Below are positions 34,301 through 45,927 of a stretch of 64,000 nt of DNA, piece by piece (the first letter of the stretch is position 1; each line of letters starts with the position of its first letter). Location of the stretch: positions 1-64,000 of the forward strand of contig SKCR01029077.1 in assembly GCA_019454045.1 (NCBI GenBank), given 5' to 3'. The notes beneath the pieces are model-generated. The model worked only from the letters and a program-made list of their open reading frames with translations. It searched no databases and was not told the DNA's origin. This stretch comes from Zanthoxylum bungeanum. Lineage: Eukaryota; Streptophyta; Magnoliopsida; Sapindales; Rutaceae. A program made the translations under genes and the position numbers.

Positions 34301-35841
34301 CCGGCTTAGGCTTAGCTATGCGCGGTGGTAGGAGTCCGCGACGTAGTAATAAGAAGTGACTCTCAGCTAGCTGTTCAGCAGCTGAAAGGCGAATTCCAAG
34401 CCAGAGAGCCGAGTATGATAGCCTACTTGGCTGAAGTAAAAAGGTTGGTGGGAAGAATGAAGGACGTACACTTTGAGCAAATCAGTCGAGAAGACAACTG
34501 CGAGGCAGACTCCTTGGCACGGCTCGCATCTTCGATAAAATCAGAGAACCCCAGAATGGTCCCTCTAATCTGCCTCCGAGAAAAGAGCGTGGGAGAACTC
34601 GAAGTAAAATTATTGGATGAGGAAGACAAAGCCTCGTGGATACAGCCAATTAAGAAATACTTGGAAACATGGGAGACACCCGAGGACAAAAAGGAAGCCA
34701 GGAAACTAAAATTCAAAAGCACCAAGTTCTCCCTGATCGAAGGAGCGCTCTACCGGAGGGGCCACACAGTACCCCTCCTAAGATGTTTAGCGGAAGAAGA
34801 GGCCGATTATGTACTCAGGGAAATTCACGCGGGCATCTGTGGGAGTCACGCCGGAGGACAATCAATGGCCTTTAAAGCTTTAAGGCAAGGGTTCTATTGG
34901 CCAACTATGCATCAGGACGGCATGAGAGTAGCCCGGAAATGCGAAGGATGCCAGAAGAATGCCAATATCCACCACCAGCCAGCAGAGCAGTTAACCACCC
35001 TGTCCAGTCCCTGGCCATTCGCTCAGTGGGGGCTAGATATCATCGGACCAATGCCAAAGGGACGTGGACAGGCGAAGTACGCCATTGTGGCCATAGACTA
35101 TTTCACCAAATGGGTGGAGGCCGAACCCCTATCCACCATCACAGAGAAGAAGGCCACAGAGTTTTTGAAGAAGAATATTATCTGCAGGTTCGGAATCCCA
35201 CGGGCTGTCATCACCGACAACGGAAAACAGTTCGATAGCAAGGGATTCAGGAAACTCTGCGAAAACCTCCAGATCGCCTTAAGGTTCGCCTCACCAGCCC
35301 ACCCCAAGTCAAACGGACAGGTTGAGGCGGCAAACAAAACCATCAAGGCAAATCTTAAAGCTCGGCTCGGATCCTGCAATAGCTTATGGGTCGAGGAATT
35401 GCCGGAAGTACTGTGGGCACACCAGACGACCTATAAAAATTCTACATGGGAGACCCCGTTTTCCTTATCATACAGTTATTCCAGCAGAGATCGGAATAAC
35501 TACCCACAGGGTCCGTCATTTTGAGAGCGGAAAGAATGAAGAGCTTATCAGAAGCCACCTCGACCTGATCGAGGAAAAAAGAGAAGTCAGCCATGAGGAC
35601 AACAGTTTATCAACAAAGGATGATCCGCTTCTACAACAAAAAAGTTTGAACTCGCATCTTTCTCCCAGGCGACCTGGTATTAAGAAGAGTCACTCTGAAC
35701 ACTCGAAGGCCGGAAGAAGGCTCGTTAGGAGCCAAGTGGGAAGGGCCCTATAAAATTGCAGAGGTGGTAAGGCCATGGGTCTACATCTTAGAACATCTGG
35801 ACGACACGCGATTAAAGAAACCCTGGAACACCGAGATGTAA
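34301..35841 (+). pseudogene. RNase H end and integrase of the Tat element
   Basis: Frame 34325-35524 starts in RNase H (VIRSDSQLAVQQLKGEF), then linker, then integrase: zinc finger H..H..C..C (HAGICGSHAGG ... CEGC), core with LDIIGPMPKG (D), VITDNGKQF (D) and SNGQVEAANK (E). After TTYKNSTWETPFSL the frame is lost. EIGITTHRVRHFESGKNEEL continues in the second frame and FLPGDLVLRRV ... GAKWEGPYKIAEVVRPWVYI in a third frame, ending at a stop near 35841. No chromodomain is seen, as expected for Tat. Confidence 0.85.
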
Positions 35842-36359
35842 GAAAATACTTTCAGTAGACTCTTTTTTTGCAGCAACCCGACAAGGGCTAGGAGCTCAAT
35901 AAAGCCTTTCAAGAAATGTCCCGCAGAGAGCTGTAAGAAGGGCATTATGTCTCCGAATATGAATAAAACTTTCTCTTATCAAAAAATCCCACCCACTCTT
36001 CTAATTAAAATTGAAAGCCATATTCAAAATTCTAGGGACATACTCGATCCGAAGGGATGATCAGAGGTCGAGGCATCAAACCCATGACATACCAATCACA
36101 AAGTGCTACCATAAAAATCTCGGGCATAGACAATCCGACCTAACTCGCTCCACTTTCAAAGATCAAGGCCACATAAAGGGGGTAGAGGTATAAAAGAGCA
36201 CGAGAACTCTTTGCGATAGCCTGAGCACAACTACCCCACAACTTATATGTACCGGAGACATTCCGGGATGGTAATCACGGGGAGGGAGTGCCCCCGTAAG
36301 ATAAACTGCCTGACCAGTTTGGGGGATACAAACGCAAGAAATGCGTTACCATATGTTTT
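35842..36359 (+). other. Tat 3' interior, non-coding
   Basis: No gene recognised. Includes a first hairpin of the following array type, CACGGGGAGGGAGTGCCCCCGT at about 36278. Confidence 0.5.
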
Positions 36360-36930
36360 GCCTACCCGATGGATCCAAGAGAAGCATAGCACGGGGAGGG
36401 ATGATACTCATGTGGCGATCGCTTACTCCAGTGTTACCGAACATAAGGAGGAAAATGCCCTTAATGTTTCAAACACTCTCTGATCATCACCTACCTGATT
36501 AATGGATCCGTGAGAAGCATAGCACGGGGAGGGATGATACCCCCGTGGCGATCGCTTACTCCAGTGTTACCGAACATAAGGAGGATAATGCCATTAATGT
36601 CTCGAACACTCTTTGATCCTCATTACCTTGATCATTCGGATCCGTGGGAAGCATAGCACGGGGAGAGACGATACCCCTGTGGCGATTGCTTGCTCCAGTG
36701 TTACCGAACATAAGGAGGAATATGCCCTTAATGTCTCGGACACTCTTTGATCCCTATTTCTTTGATCATTTGGATCCAAGAGAAGTGTAGCACGGGAAGA
36801 GATTGTGCCCTCGTAGCGTATACTTGCTCCAGCGTTGTAAGGAGGAGCCCTCGAACAGTACACAGGCTCCATGGAGACCTGAAGTATGGAGGATGTGCCC
36901 TTACCATTTTAAACGCTCTTTGATCCAAAT
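36360..36930 (+). repeat. 134-bp tandem repeat with CACGGGG/CCCCGTG hairpins
   Basis: GGATCC marks each unit (36371, 36504, 36638, 36772; spacing 133-134). Units contain CACGGGG, a loop AGGGATGATAC, then CCCCGTG, a perfect 7-bp stem in one unit. Another has CCCTGTG (wobble pairing). One unit has lost it (ACTCATGTGG), and the last is degenerate. Shared text: GCGATCGCTTACTCCAGTG and ACCGAACATAAGGAGGA. Confidence 0.85.
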
Positions 36931-37200
36931 CCTGATTCGCCGGGACTCTGAATTGAAAGATTCAGGATTGTGTTTTGGAAACCTCGAGCAGGACGCTGTC
37001 TTAAGGAATCCGTGCTGTTGTTTACACTTTAACATTTTGTTTTGGGATAAGTGCTAAAGTCGCCCCCGCCTTTTAATTTTATTTTCCAGAGTTTTGTTTT
37101 TGTTTTTTCGCCGGTCTGGCAAGGGGATGCCCGTGCCAGATTCGGTAGGGCTTCAAAAGCTTGATTCACTTCCCTTCTGAATAAGTCCCAAGGATTAATC

Positions 37201-37455
37201 GGCTCGGGGCTGGATTCGTTCCGCCGAGGCCACTTGATTAATCGGCTCGGGGCTGGATTCGTTCCACCGAGGCCACTTGATTAATCGGCTCGGGGCTGGA
37301 TTCGTTCCGCCGAGGCCACTTAGTTAATCGGCTCGAGGCTGGATTTGTTCCGCCAAGACCACTTGGTTAATCGGCTCGGGGCTGGATTCGTTCCGCCGAG
37401 ACCACTTGGTTATTCAACTCGGGACTAGATTTCATTCCGCCGAGGCCACTTTGAT
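37201..37455 (+). repeat. 43-bp tandem repeat, six units
   Basis: Units start at 37201, 37244, 37287, 37330, 37373 and 37416, exactly 43 bp apart: GGCTCGGGGCTGGATTCGTT then CCGCCGAGGCC. CTCGG pairs with CCGAG in five of six units. The core CTGGATTCGTTCC resembles CTGGGATTCATTCCC in the 43-bp array at 51848-52410. Confidence 0.9.
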
Positions 37456-37640
37456 TCTCTCAGCTCGGGGTCGGGTTATGTCCCACTGAGTCCATCATTT
37501 TGGTCTGGGGACGCAACATTCCCCCAGAGCCAAGTATTTCTCTCAGCTCGGGGTCGGGTTACGTCCCACCGAATCCATCATTTTGGTATGAGGACGTAAC
37601 ATCCCCCCAGAGCTAAGTATTTCTCCTAGCTCGGAGTCGG
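37456..37640 (+). repeat. ~95-bp repeat, about two units
   Basis: TCTCAGCTCGGGGTCGGGTT opens each unit. The first contains a perfect stem TCTGGGG / CCCCAGA around ACGCAACATTC (about 37502-37526). It ends 30-40 bp after a partial third start (CTCCTAGCTCGGAGTCGG). Confidence 0.8.
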
Positions 37641-38049
37641 TCCTCAAGTGGACGTTTTTGGGAGAGAAACCGAAGCAAATCATGAATAATCAAAAAAGAA
37701 AAGTGGAATGGAAGCATACAAGATATTCACATAAATAGGGTCGTGAAAAAGAATTATTACAAGAAAAAAACAATTATGTTCGGGATTACACGGGGCCCCA
37801 TTCGGGTTATCCCCTACAGTTCAGCCCGCGCATGGGCAATTATTTCTTCCTCAACAGGTACGAGTGGCAACTGGCAGGGCTCGGCCTCGGGAGAAGGGAC
37901 AATGGATACCACAAGGACAGCTTGGGAGGCCCCGAAAATTACGGCTTCAGGAGCAGGGGCAGAAACCTCAGACCGAATCTATTCAAAAACAGGGGCCTCA
38001 GGTCAGTCCACCCCAGGAGTCGGGGCAATCGAGATAGGATCGGGATCCA

Positions 38050-40310
38050 TCACCTCTTCGGGAGAAAGGGGTAACCACCTTTGAAACTCCTTCTGTGAAA
38101 TTTCCCCTTTACAGAAGCGGATAGCCGCGTGGATAGGCCCCATATCCAGGTTGGGCAGTTCATCAGGATGATCTCGACGCAGTCCCCGACCCCCTTAAGG
38201 CGGATTACGTCTCTCTCAGCCTCCAGCTCAGCTTCCCTCTTATTAAGCTCGTCCCGGGCCCGTACCAACTATTCATCTTTGGCCCTCAGCTTGGACTCAA
38301 CGCTGCGCACTTCCACCTGAAGGATCCAGTTGTCGGCCTGGGCAGCCTCCAAGTCCTTCTTGGCAGCATCAGCATTCTTCCTCTCTAGAGAGGCGGCGGC
38401 CCTAAGAGCTTTATTTGTGGTATGGGCCTCAACAGCAGCCCGCTCCAGATTCTTTATGTTCTCATCTTTACGGGCCAGCTCGGCCTCCATTTCACTAAGC
38501 CGGTTCTGGAGCCTCTGGGCTTGGCCGCCCTCGGACAAAAGGCTCAGAAGAAGATCCTTATTCTTGGCCGCAAGATAGGTCGTCTGCCAAAAAGAAACAG
38601 AAAATCAGAAATCAAACTAAGTTATGAACTCACAGCGGGAATAAGGGAAGAATAACTACCTTTGCCATCTGAGAACACAACAGGGTAACCACATCCTCGG
38701 GAGAGAGATCTTCGTATCTCGGAATTTTGGCCGGAGGGACCGCCTCTGCCAGTTCATTGATTGCCGGCACCAGATGAGAAGTGGCCTCCCGAATGTCCTG
38801 ACCGAGGTCGTCTACGCCAAGAATCACGGCGCCTTTCAGTTTTTTGGAGGAACCCTCCGACACTCTCTTCTCTTTCCGAACGGGCTGCCTCTTACTCAGA
38901 ACCCGTTCCTCCTCCGCCTCCTGGACCAGCTCGGCTTCCTCCGCCCCGAATGGACGCTTCATTTTTCTGGTAGGTTTTGATGGGCTAGCAGGACGGGAGG
39001 AGACTGTTGGCGATACCCTGGAAGGTGAAGATAAGCTTTGGATAGCCAACGGGGCCGCCTCCTCAGTCACTCCTCTGGACTCAACAGTCGCTGGCCGTCT
39101 CCGAGAGGACCCGGTCCCAACCTGGCCGGTTTTCTTTGTCGCGCCAGCCAGTTGATCAAGGTATTTTGGCCTTCTTGATATGCCTACACACACAAAAAAA
39201 GGAGAGAAGAGAGAGAAGGAAGCGAGAGCAAGAATAGTGGACAGTCCAGAATCTGAGCAAGAAAATCCAAATCATCATCATACTAAGCAAACGAGGAGAC
39301 TGGTTAGAAGGTTAGTAAAGCCCACCTATCCGCCCCGGGACCTTCGGAGGAGCAGTCCGAATCAGGCCCTGACTCGAGAAAGGCCGCATCATTAACCAAT
39401 TTCTTCCAATGATTGGCATAGCGCCGAGCCCAGCATACCCGCTCCCGGACCTGATGAGAAACCTTGGGAGCGTCCCCCCAACAGGCTAGGAAGAATTAAA
39501 GAAGTTAAAATCCTATCATTAAATCAAAAGTAAGAACGCTAGGGGTTAAAATCTTAACCTCCCGCTCTAAAGATATCCGGGACAGAGACCTCATCTTCAT
39601 ACGATCTCAGAACTCGTCCCCAATCTCCTGTGGCCCAAAACCATAAGTCTTTGAAGTTCTTGTTGGAGTCGGGGAGCTTACCGACAACGTTTGGCGAATC
39701 AGCATAAGTAGAAAGGTAATACCAACCATGGTGGGTTTTTGGGTTGGCCTTCAATCGATACAGCCTCTTCACTTCTTCAAGAGAAGGTTCACCGAGTCCC
39801 GCCCGACTCCAAATCACATGAAGCCCGGCCAATATCCTCCAGCTGTTCAGGCTCAGTTGACAGTGGGCGATCTCCATCTCGGCCAGCATCCAGGCAAAAT
39901 AACGTTGAAGTGGTAGCCGAAGACCACACTCAAAGAAAGCCGGAAGAAGGGCCACCGAACCCTCATCAGGTTGGCTAGCACGATCCATTAGCCCGGGGAC
40001 TTCAAGGGCGATATCTATCAGAATGTCATATCGTTGCCGGAGCAGTGCGATGTCGTCTTCAGTTATCTTGGAAAGACGGTCCATGTCCAGAGCCAATGAG
40101 TTAAGATCACCGGGCTCTGGGTCCTTCAGAGGGATCATCTGATGATAAGTATCTTGTTCAATTTCAGAAATGGTAGGGGTAGTGTCGAGGCCCTCTATGC
40201 TTGGTGCCCCCGAGCTCGAGGAGAGCTCTTCAACAGGGGGAGTCGGAGGTTTAGCAGGGTTTGCAGAGGAAGACCTGGTGTCAGACATCCCTGACATCCG
40301 AGAAATAAAA
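38050..40310 (-). pseudogene. Antisense ORF of the Tat element (PF04195-like plus coiled coil)
   Basis: Exon 1 (40297-39559) starts MSGMSDTRSSSANPAKPPTP and includes VALLPAFFECGLRLPLQRYF and LNSWRILAGLHVIW, the pattern of the plant 'putative gypsy type transposon' domain. Exon 2 (39485-39326) joins in frame. Exon 3 (about 39173 or 39183 to 38660) is rich in K/E/S; the strongest acceptor there is out of frame by one base. Exon 4 (38583 onward) joins exon 3 in frame and is a coiled coil (RLSEMEAELARKDENIKNLE). A TAG at about 38269 interrupts it, after which LVRARDELNKREAELEAE runs on to 38050. Known: such ORFs are carried by Tat elements; function unknown. Confidence 0.75.
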
Positions 40311-40656
40311 GAAAGAGAGGGGAAGTCAGTCTATGGCCAATTTCTGAAGCTAAGCTTGTGAGTTCTAAATGCCCTAATAACATCGATCAAGCCATAAATC
40401 TCTCCCTAGCAGCACAAAACCAAAACACAAAAAAAAGGGAAAAGAAAGGAACAAAATGGAGCAGGATTCGCAACACATGGAAAGCAAAAGCAAAAAGGTC
40501 GTTCAAAAGACTTACTTGTTTCTTTTAGAAGGGTTGCAGATTGCTCGGAGCGGTCTGGTCGTTCTGAGGATTCACTGGTCACAGCTAAAAGAGAAGAGTT
40601 CTCGTGCATTGGGGAGATCGAAGAGTTCGTGAAAGAAGGCAACAGTGTTTACTCCG

Positions 40657-40666
40657 TTTTATTATA
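40657..40666 (-). promoter_or_regulatory. Possible TATA box for the antisense ORF
   Basis: The minus strand reads GACTATAATAAAACGG. Downstream are a leader with ATGCACGAGAACTC, a donor AACAA|GTAAGT (about 40513) and an acceptor GATGTCAG at the ORF start, suggesting a 5'-leader intron. Position and order fit an antisense promoter; not proven. Confidence 0.4.
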
Positions 40667-41118
40667 GTCTGATCGGTGCACTTGTGGCCGTTGGATTGAA
40701 CGAAAGCGTCAAATTTACACCACGTGTCGCTTTTAGAATGATCTTTCAGAATTTGATGGACGGCTGAGATTAGACGTCTTTTTAACTGACCATAACGGTA
40801 GGATTGTTTTACTTTTGGCGGGAGCACGACGGATGGTTGACAAGTGGCAGGCTCCTGTCAAACCCTAGAAGTGATCCGATGAGCATTTAAGAGGATGTGA
40901 CGGTTGCGCGTCTCGAGGGGCAAAATTACAGAAGGACAATAAGGAGATTTCACCTCGGTAAGAAGAAAGTCAGACCGAACACCTAAGTCAGACCGATCAG
41001 GATGTAAGTGTGGGTCGACGAAATTTCTCCTTCAGAAGATTGGCTATCAGTTCATCAACCGTACCACTCTTATATAGTTCCCGGCACCAACTTGTATGAC
41101 TCGTTGGAACCGAGAACT
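40667..41118. other. Tat 3' interior before the PPT
   Basis: No gene seen. Contains the presumed upstream region of the antisense ORF. Confidence 0.5.
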
Positions 41119-41128
41119 AGGGGACAAA
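41119..41128 (+). promoter_or_regulatory. Polypurine tract of the Tat element
   Basis: AGGGGACAAA just before the TGTTGATG of the 3' LTR. Confidence 0.75.
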
Positions 41129-41895
41129 TGTTGATGTGTTTTCAGGTCCTATGTATTTAAGGAGCACAGCAAGGGCAAAAAGGGAAATTCCCTTCTTGAT
41201 CGAGATCATTAATGCCGACCCGACCACATGAGTGTTATAAAGCCAACAGGTATAGACCGAGCATTTGATGATTGGTGACCGACCACTTTGGTTCGGATGA
41301 CCGAGCATTATCAGATCGGTAGCAGCATTCTCAGCTCAAAGGACCATCATGACCGACCTCATGAAGACCGAGCATATGGCGAGACGTGCTCCAGAAGATA
41401 AAGCATCCTATTTTTAGGGAAAAGTAATAAGTTATCATACTTTCATGGGGTAAACTAGTAAGTCAGTATCCTAGTAGGATAAAGGAAGTGAAAGTAGTTT
41501 TTGACTAGGAATCCTTATGGGAAAGGGAAGTTGGTTCGACTGGGAACCTTGTAAAAGAAGGAATCTGATTTCTGCACTATTATAAATAGGAGGGTAGAGT
41601 ATTTGTAAGGGGCATCAGAATCAAGATCAAGATCATTACGATCAGACTTGTAAACACAAGAGATATCAGAGAAGTATATCTCGGTAATAAAAGTATCGTT
41701 TGTTTTGTGCCCGTGGACGTAGGTGAGATCTGATCCGCCGAACCACGTTAAATCTCCTTGTTGATTGGTGTATTTATCTGTCTTTTGCTAAATTTGTTTT
41801 TGGTTCCCCTTAACCGAACAAATTCACTATTGAGTAATGATCGTCTCGGGAGTAATATTCTCATATTGCCCTGAGACCAAAATCAGCCGTCAACA
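41129..41895 (+). repeat. 3' LTR of the Tat element
   Basis: 767 bp, very similar to the 5' LTR with small indels (GATGGTATTTTCAGG versus GATGTGTTTTCAGG; an extra ATCAAG near 41628). Confidence 0.85.
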
Positions 41896-42256
41896 ATATG
41901 TATTTACTGTCTTATAATGAATTGCTACTAAAGTACACTTCGATTAAATTGTTCTCTCTTTTTTCTTTTCCGAAGTTTCAAATATATTCATTTTTGTACA
42001 AGTTTCATTCAAATACCTACAACTAGAGTTATTAGAATGAAAAAAAAATGATGTCCCATTTAATATTTAGGAATGAGTTGATAATACGACTCCTATACAA
42101 CATTCGGGGAAATTCACTATTTCATTTCGATTACTAAAATAGGAAAATAAACATAAGTTATTTCTCAAGTAGTAAAGAACATTATTTTCCACAAGGGCAA
42201 TTCGGTTCAATAAATTACTTCCCCGAATGTTTTTCTGTTTTATGGTTTTTTTCTCC
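41896..42256. other. Spacer beside a tRNA-like sequence
   Basis: No gene. The minus-strand ORF 42067-42318 runs through the tRNA-like sequence and is probably fortuitous. Confidence 0.4.
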
Positions 42257-42335
42257 GGACCCAGGTGGACTCGAACCACCAACCTCCCAAACCTGACAAG
42301 TTTGAGCGCTCTGGCCATTTTGAGCTTATGGATCC
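42257..42335 (-). tRNA. tRNA-like sequence, possible GUC anticodon, decayed
   Basis: Minus strand: acceptor GGATCCA pairs with TGGGTCC (one wobble); D-stem GCTC/GAGC with GG in the loop; T-arm GGTGG-TTCGAGT-CCACC is perfect; CAAAC-TTGTCAG-GTTTG forms a 5-bp arm with a 7-base loop reading GTC at the anticodon. There are about three extra bases between D-arm and anticodon arm and no T-run terminator follows, so it may be a pseudogene or an organelle-derived insertion rather than an active gene. Confidence 0.4.
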
Positions 42336-44850
42336 ATCCAATCAGATATTTGCAGAACTATTTTAAAACATAAAATTACCTACCGTATTTATCGTCGTCC
42401 CCTCCCCTACCCACAAAATTGCAGAGTTTCTCTTCCTGCGATTTTTTACGAGTCTCGTATTTTCCGATGGGAAACTTCACTTCCTCATTTTGATTCAAAA
42501 AACCAAAAATATTAGAGAGACGTGCAAGGAGATATCTAACAAATTTATTTTATGCTAGCTTTTCAAAATACGACCATAGGATTTGTCTTTCCTCGTCAAA
42601 ACGGGATTTGTTAATAAATCATAAATTTTAATATAAAATCTCGTTTCAGAACTTAAATCATTTAATTCAGAATTCATTATAATTCTTTAATCCTAATTTG
42701 AAAAATCAAGCAGAATTCCCAATGATTTTTTCTTTCTGGCCATGACTCATCTTTAAAGGAATGTCCCAATTGACATCGTAGACGCCAACGACCATTTTTT
42801 TAACAGCAACAATATTTTAAAAAAAAAAATTTACCTAACCCTCTATTAAAAAAAAAAGTCAAAAAAGCAACCTCTGGGAGAAACAAGATCAACCTTTGAT
42901 TTACGCCCAAGTGACTTCTCATTACCTTCACCCAGCTCCGCTCGACCTCAGCAGCACTAATTGCAATCAGACGAAAAACTCAGTTTTCACCCAATAGCGC
43001 ATAAATCATACACAGCTGCAATTGCAAAATTCATCAGAACAAATTGAAACTAATGTAACATTTGATATAGAATTTAATAAACTTTGAGCAGTTTATAATC
43101 TTACTATAATACTTATAAATTAATTTAGACTCTAAATAAATCACAATGGAAATTGAAAAAATTTATCAAACAATATGGGTTTATATCCCAAGAACAAAAA
43201 AAATCCTGCTTGAACCAAAAAAATGGATGGAACATAAAATTCACAAACACGATAACAGGCTGCTTAGAAAAACTAGCAGCTTGAACTTGCTACTACAAGC
43301 AGACGCATAAACCAAATAGTATATTGAAGACCGCATTGCAGCATCATAACCTGGTAACAGAGGAGCAGGAAGAAACAGAGACAAGATGACAATCAATTCA
43401 AAGCCTAAATTAACTCCACGCTGATAAAGTCGATAGACGTAGCAAATTCAAGATATCCTCAAACTTAACAGCTTTATAAACACTTGAATGCGAATTCAAG
43501 CTGATGCATCAGAAGGTTGCCTACCAAGCTGAAAGAATCCTCGAACGTAACAGCTTTATAAACACTTGAATGTGAATTCAAGATGATGCGTCAAAAGGTT
43601 TTATGCCCAACGCATTAGAACCTACTCTCCACCAGAAACATGATGGAGATCTGTCAAAAACTAAAATGGACAGCAGCAACTCTTATCTCAGCAGAAGTTG
43701 GACGGCAGCAGCAGATATTAAGAAATTACGTTCTAATGACACATACCAACAAAATCATGCCTGCACATTAATATACATAAGTTATTAGTTGTTACAATCA
43801 AACAAACAAAAAATAAAAATATTAGGATTCCACACAATATACCACTTTCAAAAGAATCCCCATAAGGAGCAGCTCCTTAGCAATAGTAGGTACACAGCTT
43901 CTCAGCAACAGCGGAAACACATCTCAGCAACACAAGACACACAAGGTACGCAGCTCCTCAGCAACGAATACATCAATATAAATAAGAGGAACCACAATTT
44001 TTTCACCAGGATCCTTCAACTGGTAACAATCTTCAATTCTTTACAGCCACGAGAAAATGCTTTGCCAAAGAAAGCTAGCACAGATACTACACTTGACGCA
44101 AACAATAGCTCAAATGCTATATATAACATTTACATGCCCAACCCTTACAGTGCATAAAATTAAAAAGTAAAGTAATCACAATTACTTATCCAAAAATTAA
44201 ACATCCAGTTCTAATTATGAGCAATTTTAAACACACAATTATGATACATCTACGGAAAATTGGATAAAGAAACCAGTGCATAAATAGTATTAGACGATAA
44301 ATATGTAATGGTTTTTGGTCTTCAGATTTAATTTTGCAGACCGTTAATATCTATGCTGGCCATGCACTCCGATATATTTCACATTTCATAACCGGGTTAA
44401 TCATACATTTAAAAAATCCATGTGAAACTCTCATGGGTTTTGATAGCCAGATGGCACATTGGTAATGATCTATTAAAAATGGATAAAAATATAGTTTATT
44501 AAGAAAAGTGGCGGCGCTCCTCCAGTTGTTATAAAAGTGCCACATATATAAGCAGCTAAACTATAAATTAAATTAATTTTGTTTAATTAATAGATTATAT
44601 ATCATTTACATTCTTAAATTATATAAAATTATATATATATATATATAACAAATAAAGCAGTTAAACAATAAACCTTAAAAGTGAAAATTGATGCTATTGT
44701 GTAAAACCTTTATGAACACGAAAATCATAATTTGTAGTACTAGTAAGGAGGAAAGTTACGTTAACTTTCTGATGAAATACTTGTGAGCTGTGTTCTATTA
44801 GAGTGATTAATTTGTGCTTCAGTGTGCCATGTATATTAATAAAACTGGTG
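42336..44850. other. Non-coding stretch with an 82-bp duplication
   Basis: No protein recognised (ORFs 43603-43788 and 43789-44157 have no known motif). CAGC(T)(C/T)CT(C/T)AGCAAC recurs several times between 43865 and 43975. A (TA)n run lies near 44625-44648. Confidence 0.45.
43455..43600. repeat. 82-bp direct repeat, two copies
   Basis: ATCCTC(A/G)AAC(T/G)TAACAGC then TTTATAAACACTTGAATG(C/T)G at 43455 and 43537, each ending GATGC(A/G)TCA(G/A)AAGGTT. Confidence 0.8.
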
Positions 44851-45125
44851 ATTCAATAAATTGTACCTTCTGGCTTCGCTTCAACGCATATTGGATGCTG
44901 GCTAATTGTGCACGGATAACATTTTTGCCGTCTCAACTTTGAATCGTTGGAGGTTTGGTGTTGGGCCAAACAGCTAAGAAAATCGGAGTAGAAAGTAGAA
45001 ACAGAAAGAGAGAGGCAAAAGAGACACCAGACACCAGCAAGGGGGAGAGCCGGAGGACAAATAATCAAATAAATAAATCCCCGTGCCATCTCCCCCCAAA
45101 AACCAAAAAATAATTACTTTTTATT

Positions 45126-45900
45126 AGCGTTTTTTGACCTGCCATGCAAGCGCACCTGTCATGGCAAAGGTCGCAATAACAACCACAACACAAAACATAA
45201 ATCAATCTCTCAACCTCCCACATCTTTTTAAATTTTCTCTCCTACCACCAACCACATATTTTTCATCTTTCCAATATCTATTCGTATTACCATAATATTC
45301 TTCAATCTTCAAATCCATAACCGCATGAACTCCCGCAACAAACGCCGATGCATGCAGACCGCCGCTCGTGTTTAAATCAGCTTTACCAGATCCACATGAT
45401 AAGACTAGCCACCTTCCATCCATCTATAGTCCAACTGAATCAGAAGCGATATCACAAGCCTAAAAACATAATAAAAACAAAACAGCGACACAAATCAATC
45501 ATCGAATGAAATCAAGCAAAAAAACCAAATCAGATCCATGAACTTATTATATATTAAGCTAAAATATGCTGAATTATAATCAAGGCTAACTGAATTTAGC
45601 AAAGCAGGAAGATCTCAGAACGGATCTAAGAAATACCTCCATATATCGAACCAGAACCATCGGATCTACGCATCATGGCCTAGCAATATCGCCGATCTAA
45701 CCACAGTAAGACCCTCGAGATCGAAGCTTTGATTTATTAAACAATTATCAAACGATAGATCGTTTACCGATCTATTCGAATTTGAACAGAGCAAATAGAG
45801 AACGAATTAACAGAGAAGGAGATCTAGGAATTATGAGGAACGCTTGAAGATAAAAGCGCCAAGGAATCACGATTCTTATCGTTGCGGTTGTTGTGTCTTA
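45126..45900 (-). other. Gene-like unit, copy 2 (5' region with UTR intron), product unknown
   Basis: Minus strand: TATA box 45919-45927, leader of about 130 nt, donor TAGATCG|GTAAACG (45767), intron of about 333 nt, acceptor CTGATTCAG (45435), exon 2. The first ATG in exon 2 gives a frame starting MDGRWLVLSCGSGKADLNTS that stops at 45202. The conserved block then reads MFCVVVVIATFAMTGALAWQ (about 45200-45133). Upstream and leader blocks match copy 1 at 6285-7200. No family recognised. Confidence 0.45.
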
Positions 45901-45918
45901 TTAAGAGGTGGATACCGA

Positions 45919-45927
45919 CTTATAATA
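45919..45927 (-). promoter_or_regulatory. TATA box of gene-like unit copy 2
   Basis: TATTATAAG on the minus strand, between the AGGGTATC block and the leader, in the position conserved in copy 1. Confidence 0.5.

Larger units (their letters stand above)
29608..41895 (+). mobile_element. Tat-lineage Ty3/gypsy retrotransposon with antisense ORF
   Basis: LTRs 29608-30369 and 41129-41895 (TGTTGATG...GTCAACA). PBS TTGGCGCCGTCTGTGGGG, PPT AGGGGACAAA. Pol order is gag, protease, RT, RNase H, integrase on the plus strand. A long 3' interior (35842-41118) carries three minisatellite blocks and a spliced minus-strand ORF with a PF04195-like N-terminus. Known: an extra antisense ORF between pol and the 3' LTR is a feature of several Tat-lineage elements. 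Flanking 5-mers differ (GCACG left, ATATG right), so no target duplication is visible. Every pol domain carries at least one frame break. Confidence 0.85.

Noticed and set aside
36360..37640. Regular repeats that could be taken for a CRISPR array
   Set aside because: Units are head-to-tail without unique spacers and lie inside a plant LTR element.
38761..39155. Plus-strand ORFs opposite the antisense gene
   Set aside because: Shadows of the minus-strand exon 3, proline/serine-rich by complement.
42067..42318. 83-residue ORF on the minus strand
   Set aside because: It begins inside the tRNA-like sequence and has no known motif.
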